8,896 nt of DNA, from positions 1 to 8,896 of the forward strand of contig DAHWFG010000417.1 of NCBI GenBank assembly GCA_027325115.1, read 5' to 3'. Position 1 is the stretch's first letter. Every line of letters begins with the position of its first letter. The stretch comes from JAKBCQ01 sp021807585 (GTDB taxonomy: Bacteria > Planctomycetota > Planctomycetia > Isosphaerales > Isosphaeraceae). Positions 6,335 to 8,896 of this stretch are shown one piece after another. The notes beneath the pieces are model-generated. The model was given only the letters and a program-made list of their open reading frames with translations, was not told where the DNA came from and did no database searches. A program made the position numbers and the translations under genes.

Positions 6335-6371
6335 CCCTCGGCGCGCTCGGCACAAACCGAGCGCGCCAGGG
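6335..6371. other. Strong GC-rich stem-loop, 11 bp perfect plus 4 bp after a bulge
   Basis: GGCGCGCTCGG (6340-6350) and CCGAGCGCGCC (6357-6367) flank the loop CACAAA. The stem extends by CCCT/AGGG beyond a single bulged C at 6339. No T-run follows, so a simple intrinsic terminator is unlikely. It is about 190 bases before the next gene and could be the core of a structured RNA, a leader element or a dispersed palindrome. Confidence 0.55.
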
Positions 6372-6546
6372 GTCGGATCGTGTTTGGATCGAGGAGCATG
6401 CAAATCGGCGAATTTTTCAATTGGTTATCGTTCACGAGCGACGTAGAATGAAAAGAGAGCACCAGATGCTTGACTGAGGTACTTGGGCGGGTTATTTCAG
6501 AATCTCGACGGAACGGAAGTCGAGCGCATCCGCTTCAACCTCAGCC

Positions 6547-6554
6547 AAGGAGGG
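6547..6554 (+). promoter_or_regulatory. Shine-Dalgarno fixing the start of the 81-aa gene
   Basis: AAGGAGGG five bases before ATG 6560. It overrules the upstream in-frame start at 6470, whose extra 30 residues look like untranslated sequence. Confidence 0.65.
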
Positions 6555-6559
6555 TTTTC

Positions 6560-6805
6560 ATGTCCAATCCCGCTCGTCAAAGCGACGCTCGTTTCGAGTC
6601 TCTCGAGTTGCCTGCCGAATTTGACGATTTAACAGGTTTGATTCAATCCGATTTACGTGCGATCGTATCGGTATTGATCGACCGCGCCGACCAACGCTTG
6701 CTGCTGACGCGGCGCGAGCGAATGGCGTTGAAGAAAAGGCTTTGGAACGGACTAACAGGAGTCGTCAACAAAGCGCTCGAGCCTCTGACGGCCGAATGCC
6801 GTTGA
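6560..6805 (+). CDS. Small hypothetical protein, helical
   Basis: An 81-residue soluble protein I do not recognise with certainty. After a polar N-terminus, an acidic segment (LELPAEFDDL, 16-25) leads into a long helix (about 26-48) and a basic stretch (LLLTRRERMALKKRLWNGL, 47-65), then NKALEPL near the end. It has no signal peptide, membrane segment or cysteine motif. The start ATG 6560 has a near-ideal Shine-Dalgarno, which with the even composition argues for a real gene. It ends 79 bases before the decarboxylase gene on the same strand, so the two may share a transcript. The acidic-helix and basic-patch layout could suit a small binding protein, but that is a guess. Confidence 0.7.
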   Translation: MSNPARQSDARFESLELPAEFDDLTGLIQSDLRAIVSVLIDRADQRLLLTRRERMALKKRLWNGLTGVVNKALEPLTAECR

Positions 6806-6841
6806 CGCGTCGACCCGATTCGTTTGTTCCATTTTCAAGTC

Positions 6842-6865
6842 GGCGATCGCTTCGCGGCGGTCGCC
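6842..6865 (+). promoter_or_regulatory. Stem-loop just upstream of the PPC decarboxylase start
   Basis: GGCGATCGC (6842-6850) pairs with GCGGTCGCC (6857-6865) over a six-base loop, nine pairs including one G-U. It sits between the 81-aa gene and the decarboxylase gene, ending 19 bases before ATG 6885. It could act as a terminator, a processing site or a translational control element for the second gene. No T-run follows. Confidence 0.4.
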
Positions 6866-6884
6866 GTTTCGGTTGGTGGCGAAC

Positions 6885-7523
6885 ATGGCGCGTTTGATAT
6901 TGGGAGTGACGGGATCGGTCGCCGCGGTTCGAACGCCCGGTCTTGTCTCGGCGTTGGTCGCTTTGGGCCACGAAGTCGGCGTGGCTGCGACCGAACCTTC
7001 GCTCCATTTTTTCGACTCCGAGTCGTTACGATCGATCGGCGCGGCGCCCGGGGTATCGCTTTACCGCGATCGCGACGAATGGGCGGAATCGCGATATGAA
7101 CGCAATTCACCGATCTTACACATAGAATTACGTAAATGGGCCGATGCGTTGATCGCGGCGCCGCTGGACGCGAATACGCTCGCCAAATTCGCGGTCGGGA
7201 CGGCCGATAATTTGCTTACGTGTCTGTTTCGCGCCTGGGATTTTGCTCGCCCCGTCGTTTTGGCGCCTGCGATGAACACGCTGATGTGGGACTCTCCGGT
7301 GACGCGTCGTCACTTCAGGACGATCTTGGAGGATCGCGGCGACGCGCGATCGCCCGGCGATTTTTCGCTCGATGAAGTGGATCGGGTCTTCGCGCGTCAC
7401 GCACCCAAGATCGTCGTCGTTCCGCCGATCTCGAAACGGCTCGCGTGCGGCGATCTGGGGGTGGGAGGGATGGCGGAGATCGACTCGATCGTCGCAGTTG
7501 TTCAGCAAGTAGTCAATTATTAA
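6885..7523 (+). CDS. coaC: Phosphopantothenoylcysteine decarboxylase-type flavoprotein (Hal3/CoaC-like)
   Basis: A 212-residue HFCD-family flavoprotein that most likely decarboxylates 4'-phosphopantothenoylcysteine to 4'-phosphopantetheine in coenzyme A synthesis, with FMN bound. Motifs in order: LGVTGSVAA (6-14), LHIELRKWAD (78-87) with the catalytic histidine H79, APLDANTLAKFA (92-103), DNLLT, LAPAMNTLMW (126-135) with N131, and KRLACGDLGVGGMAE (184-198) with C188. These wordings, especially HIELRKWAD and LACGDxGxGxMAE, are closer to the stand-alone plant/animal Hal3 type than to the bifunctional bacterial CoaBC. The protein has no CoaB domain, so the ligase must be encoded elsewhere. I chose ATG 6885; TTG 6873 and GTG 6876 are in frame but add only three or four residues. 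The ribosome site (GGTGG) is weak. GMAE replaces the usual GAMAE, a mild change. Confidence 0.9.
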   Translation: MARLILGVTGSVAAVRTPGLVSALVALGHEVGVAATEPSLHFFDSESLRSIGAAPGVSLYRDRDEWAESRYERNSPILHIELRKWADALIAAPLDANTLAKFAVGTADNLLTCLFRAWDFARPVVLAPAMNTLMWDSPVTRRHFRTILEDRGDARSPGDFSLDEVDRVFARHAPKIVVVPPISKRLACGDLGVGGMAEIDSIVAVVQQVVNY

Positions 7524-7797
7524 TTCAAATGATATAATGTTTTTTCGGTGAAGTATTGGCGTTTACGGTCGGGGGTCGATTCGTGCGGTTCGCGTCGGCT
7601 TTGACGGTTACAATGAGTTTGCGCCTCGACGCTTGGGGGGCGTTCGACCTCGGTCCGCTCGATCGGGGACGGGGTCTTTATCGATCCTCGGAAAATAATC
7701 CGCAAGAAATTGAGAAACGGGGCTTGCAAAATGGTGGCCGCGCTACCACAATCTTGGATTAGAGTGAATTGAGTTCGGTTTGGAGCTTAAGGAAGAT
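7524..7797. other. Intergenic region, no gene recognised
   Basis: An AT-rich start (including TGATATAATG followed by TTTTTT at about 7528-7545) might end decarboxylase transcription, but I see no stem before the T-run. A plus-strand frame to 7762 ends KRGLQNGGRATTILD. It has no ribosome binding site and I treat it as non-coding or a relic. Confidence 0.4.
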
Positions 7798-8157
7798 ATG
7801 CGACTCGCCCCGATTCTTCTTCTTTTTTGGCTGTGCCTGCTTCTCAAGGGTTGGTTAATCCTTGAATCGAAGAGCGCGGTCATACGCTCCGACCGCGGCG
7901 GTCATTCTCAAAGTTCCGCACAGCTCGACCGCGGGCCTTCTGAAAAAGAATTCAAGAACACGCGTGGACGTCGATTCTTTCTTTCCGAAGTTGACGACGA
8001 AAACGACCCGATCAAAACCGTTATTTTAAGCGATCAATCGGCCAATTGTTCGACTTTAAAACCTCCTTTCCTCACACCCAACGGCACAACTCTCCGCGCC
8101 GTCATCACGCTCTTCACTGCGAGTGAAGCGTCTCCGATCGCGCTCCGCTGTTGAGCG
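7798..8157 (+). CDS. Doubtful hypothetical protein with a hydrophobic N-terminus
   Basis: From ATG 7798 the frame encodes 118 residues and ends at TGA near 8152-8154. The first 20 residues (MRLAPILLLFWLCLLLKGWL) form a strong hydrophobic segment that could be a signal anchor. The rest is polar and serine-rich with no recognised domain. AAGGAAG lies immediately before the ATG, too close to be ideal; an alternative TTG start at 7780 is in frame. The last part crosses a hairpin (CTTCACT-GCG-AGTGAAG, 8112-8128), unusual inside a gene. It could be a small membrane protein or a chance frame. I recognise no homologue. Confidence 0.3.
8112..8128. other. Short perfect hairpin
   Basis: CTTCACT-GCG-AGTGAAG, a 7-bp stem with a three-base loop, inside the end of the doubtful 118-aa frame. 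It argues mildly that this DNA is not coding. Confidence 0.35.
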
Positions 8158-8428
8158 TTATTCCACGTCGTTCATTCCCTTCCCACGCCCCGCGCTCGGC
8201 GATCGCCGATCGTGATTGAGCGTAATCGAAACGGGACTTGGCGGCGTTTTTACTTGATTGAAACAAGGATCGGTTCTTCAACGTAAGAGAATCCGCACAA
8301 GTGCGGACACGATCGACATGAATCGCGACTAATGGGCGTTAAGGCGAAACCCTTGATGTTCTGGTAACGAATCATGCCGGTACGGAAGGCGATCATGATC
8401 CTATGTTGCGTTCACGGAAATCATGACG
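8158..8428. other. Intergenic region with two palindromes and a tiny minus-strand frame
   Basis: TCGGCGATCGCCGA (8196-8209) is a perfect palindrome, and TCCGCA-CAAG-TGCGGA (8292-8307) is a 6-bp hairpin. A minus-strand frame of 48 codons (8396-8250) reads MIAFRTGMIRYQNIKGFALT then PISRDSCRSCPHLCGF, with three closely spaced cysteines. It lacks a good ribosome site. I do not call it a gene. Confidence 0.35.
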
Positions 8429-8896
8429 GCTTGGGGACCCCGTCCCGCGGTCGAGCGAGGCACTCCCGGGGGGGAAGGTGCGGAGTTCGGCCCGGGGCGG
8501 GTTCCCCAAGCCCTCGAAAGGATGAGAATCGTTTCGAATTCGATCGATTTCGCGTGAACGATTCGTCGGCCCGGCGGCCCCGGTCCGCGACCCCACGACG
8601 TGCTCCCGGGGGGGAAGGCATGGACAAAGTTGCGGGTCGGGACCGCTCGGCCGACGATCATTCGGGTGTGAGTTGGAAACGTACTGATCAAGCAATGCGT
8701 GATGCCAAGGAGAAGTTTGTCGCTGATTCGCTTTTGGAAGCGAAGGGATTGAAAGTGCTTGAGGATTCGTCGGCCCGGCGGCCCCGGTCCGCGACCCCAC
8801 GACGTGCTCCCGGGGGGGAAGGCATGGACAAAGTTGCGGGTCGGGACCGCTCGGCCGACGATCATTCGGGTGTGAGTTGGAAACGTACTGATCAAG
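8374..8896 (+). CDS. Doubtful open frame through the repeat array, cut by the window end
   Basis: From ATG 8374 the frame has no stop through 174 codons to the window edge. It first crosses palindromic element A (arginine- and glycine-rich, poor protein character). It then enters a 68-codon unit that begins DSSARRPRSATPRRAPGGEG and starts again 204 bases later. Within the unit, the 71 unique bases at 8693-8763 and their left flank read RTDQAMRDAKEKFVADSLLE and AKGLKVLE, a credible amphipathic helix. There is no ribosome binding site before 8374. The minus strand is also open here, because GC-rich repeats hold few stops. Either a repeat-containing protein is encoded or the elements have invaded a gene fragment. 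I favour non-coding repeats over a relic. Confidence 0.25.
   Translation, partial: MPVRKAIMILCCVHGNHDGLGTPSRGRARHSRGGRCGVRPGAGSPSPRKDENRFEFDRFRVNDSSARRPRSATPRRAPGGEGMDKVAGRDRSADDHSGVSWKRTDQAMRDAKEKFVADSLLEAKGLKVLEDSSARRPRSATPRRAPGGEGMDKVAGRDRSADDHSGVSWKRTDQ
8429..8511. repeat. GC-rich palindromic element, divergent copy (A)
   Basis: It starts GCTTGGGGACCCCGTCCC and ends with the imperfect reverse complement (GGCGGGTTCCCCAAGC), so the ends form arms of about 20 bases with two or three mismatches. The centre holds CTCCCGGGGGGGAAGG (8463-8478), the same 16 bases found in the two B copies, while the arms differ. This looks like one member of a family of small palindromic elements (MITE- or REP-like). 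No clear target duplication is visible. Confidence 0.6.
8560..8692. repeat. GC-rich palindromic element B, copy 1 (133-bp direct repeat)
   Basis: Identical over 133 bases to 8764-8896. Within it, GATTCGTCGGCC (8560-8571) and GGCCGACGATC (8649-8659) are near-perfect inverted ends, and the inner arms (GCGGCCCCGG against the later GGGACCGC) pair imperfectly. The core CTCCCGGGGGGGAAGG lies at 8603-8618. About 33 bases beyond the right arm belong to the duplicated segment too. The left flank differs from that of copy 2, the right flank does not. Confidence 0.85.
8764..8896. repeat. GC-rich palindromic element B, copy 2, running into the window end
   Basis: Exact repeat of 8560-8692 at an offset of 204 bases. 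The identity is still unbroken at base 8896, so the full repeat is longer than 133 bases and may be a 204-base tandem unit (133 shared plus the 71 bases at 8693-8763). Absence of any mismatch implies recent duplication or gene conversion. Confidence 0.85.

Larger units (their letters stand above)
5660..6559. other. About 900-base gene-free region
   Basis: Frames of 60-150 codons occur here on both strands, but they overlap, lack ribosome binding sites and show no recognisable families or hydrophobic pattern. No tRNA-like fold stands out. Structure noted: a palindrome CATCCCC-TT-GGGGATG at 6140-6155 and a strong hairpin at 6335-6371. The region must contain the promoters of ispD (-) and of the 81-aa gene (+). 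Confidence 0.5.

Noticed and set aside
6240..6470. SRP, 6S, tmRNA or RNase P RNA around the strong hairpin
   Set aside because: I looked for the conserved cores of these RNAs and found none; only the single hairpin is clear.
5652..6477. Several 60-150 codon frames on both strands upstream of the 81-aa gene
   Set aside because: They overlap one another, lack ribosome sites and have compositions expected of translated non-coding DNA rich in CGA and TCG.
7700..7765. tRNA-like look of the minus strand (GGTAGCGCGGCCACC then TTTTGCAAG)
   Set aside because: The putative anticodon stem arms do not pair and no T-arm (GGTTCGAATC-like) follows, so it is not a tRNA gene.
8250..8396. 48-codon minus-strand frame with three clustered cysteines
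   Set aside because: Too short, no clear ribosome site, and it overlaps a hairpin. It is recorded in the intergenic entry only.
8393..8895. Long minus-strand frames (135 and 164 codons) over the palindromic repeats
   Set aside because: They owe their length to stop-poor GC-rich repeats and repeat the same peptide at the 204-base period. They have no ribosome binding sites and no recognisable family.

Overview
The window looks like part of a planctomycete chromosome (Planctomycetota; an Isosphaeraceae-like genome is my guess). It is GC-rich and gene-sparse, with several gene-free stretches of 250 to 900 bases. The gene content fits that phylum: a SpoIIE-type phosphatase, a TatD hydrolase beside a 91-residue partner, a Hal3-like flavoprotein, and a remnant resembling the C-terminal tail of a planctomycete Ser/Thr kinase. 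The palindrome CGATCG is strikingly frequent in both coding and non-coding DNA.

Layout. Bases 2-592 (+) are the 3' end of a PP2C/SpoIIE phosphatase. Bases 593-1050 hold a GNRA-looped hairpin and a 36-bp direct repeat. Bases 1051-1887 (+) encode a TIM-barrel sugar phosphate isomerase/epimerase-like protein. It converges on a minus-strand pair, a 91-aa helical protein (3161-2886) followed by a TatD-family hydrolase (2789-1953). These three resemble parts of the planctomycete ebo-like metabolite-trafficking locus, here split over two strands. Bases 3162-3937 contain a frameshifted kinase-tail remnant and a 15-bp tandem duplication.

Bases 3802-4368 hold two antitoxin genes that meet tail to tail: a Phd/YefM antitoxin (+) and a DUF104-type antitoxin (-). 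Neither has an adjacent toxin gene, and each reading frame runs into the other, which looks like a rearrangement scar. A doubtful 71-aa frame lies just upstream of the DUF104 gene. Bases 5639-4890 (-) are ispD (MEP isoprenoid pathway), with a Shine-Dalgarno sequence inside a small inverted repeat. About 900 gene-free bases follow, with a strong GC-rich hairpin at 6335-6371.

Bases 6560-6805 (+) encode a small unrecognised protein and 6885-7523 (+) a Hal3/PPC-decarboxylase-type flavoprotein for coenzyme A synthesis. After that only weak frames are visible until the right end, where a family of GC-rich palindromic elements appears. One divergent copy (8429-8511) is followed by two identical 133-bp copies (8560-8692 and 8764-8896) exactly 204 bases apart. 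The 204-base period is a multiple of three, and a plus-strand frame from 8374 stays open through all copies to the window edge.

The housekeeping genes (ispD, the PPC decarboxylase) are clear. The accessory interest lies in the fused antitoxin pair, the decayed kinase tail and the repeat array.
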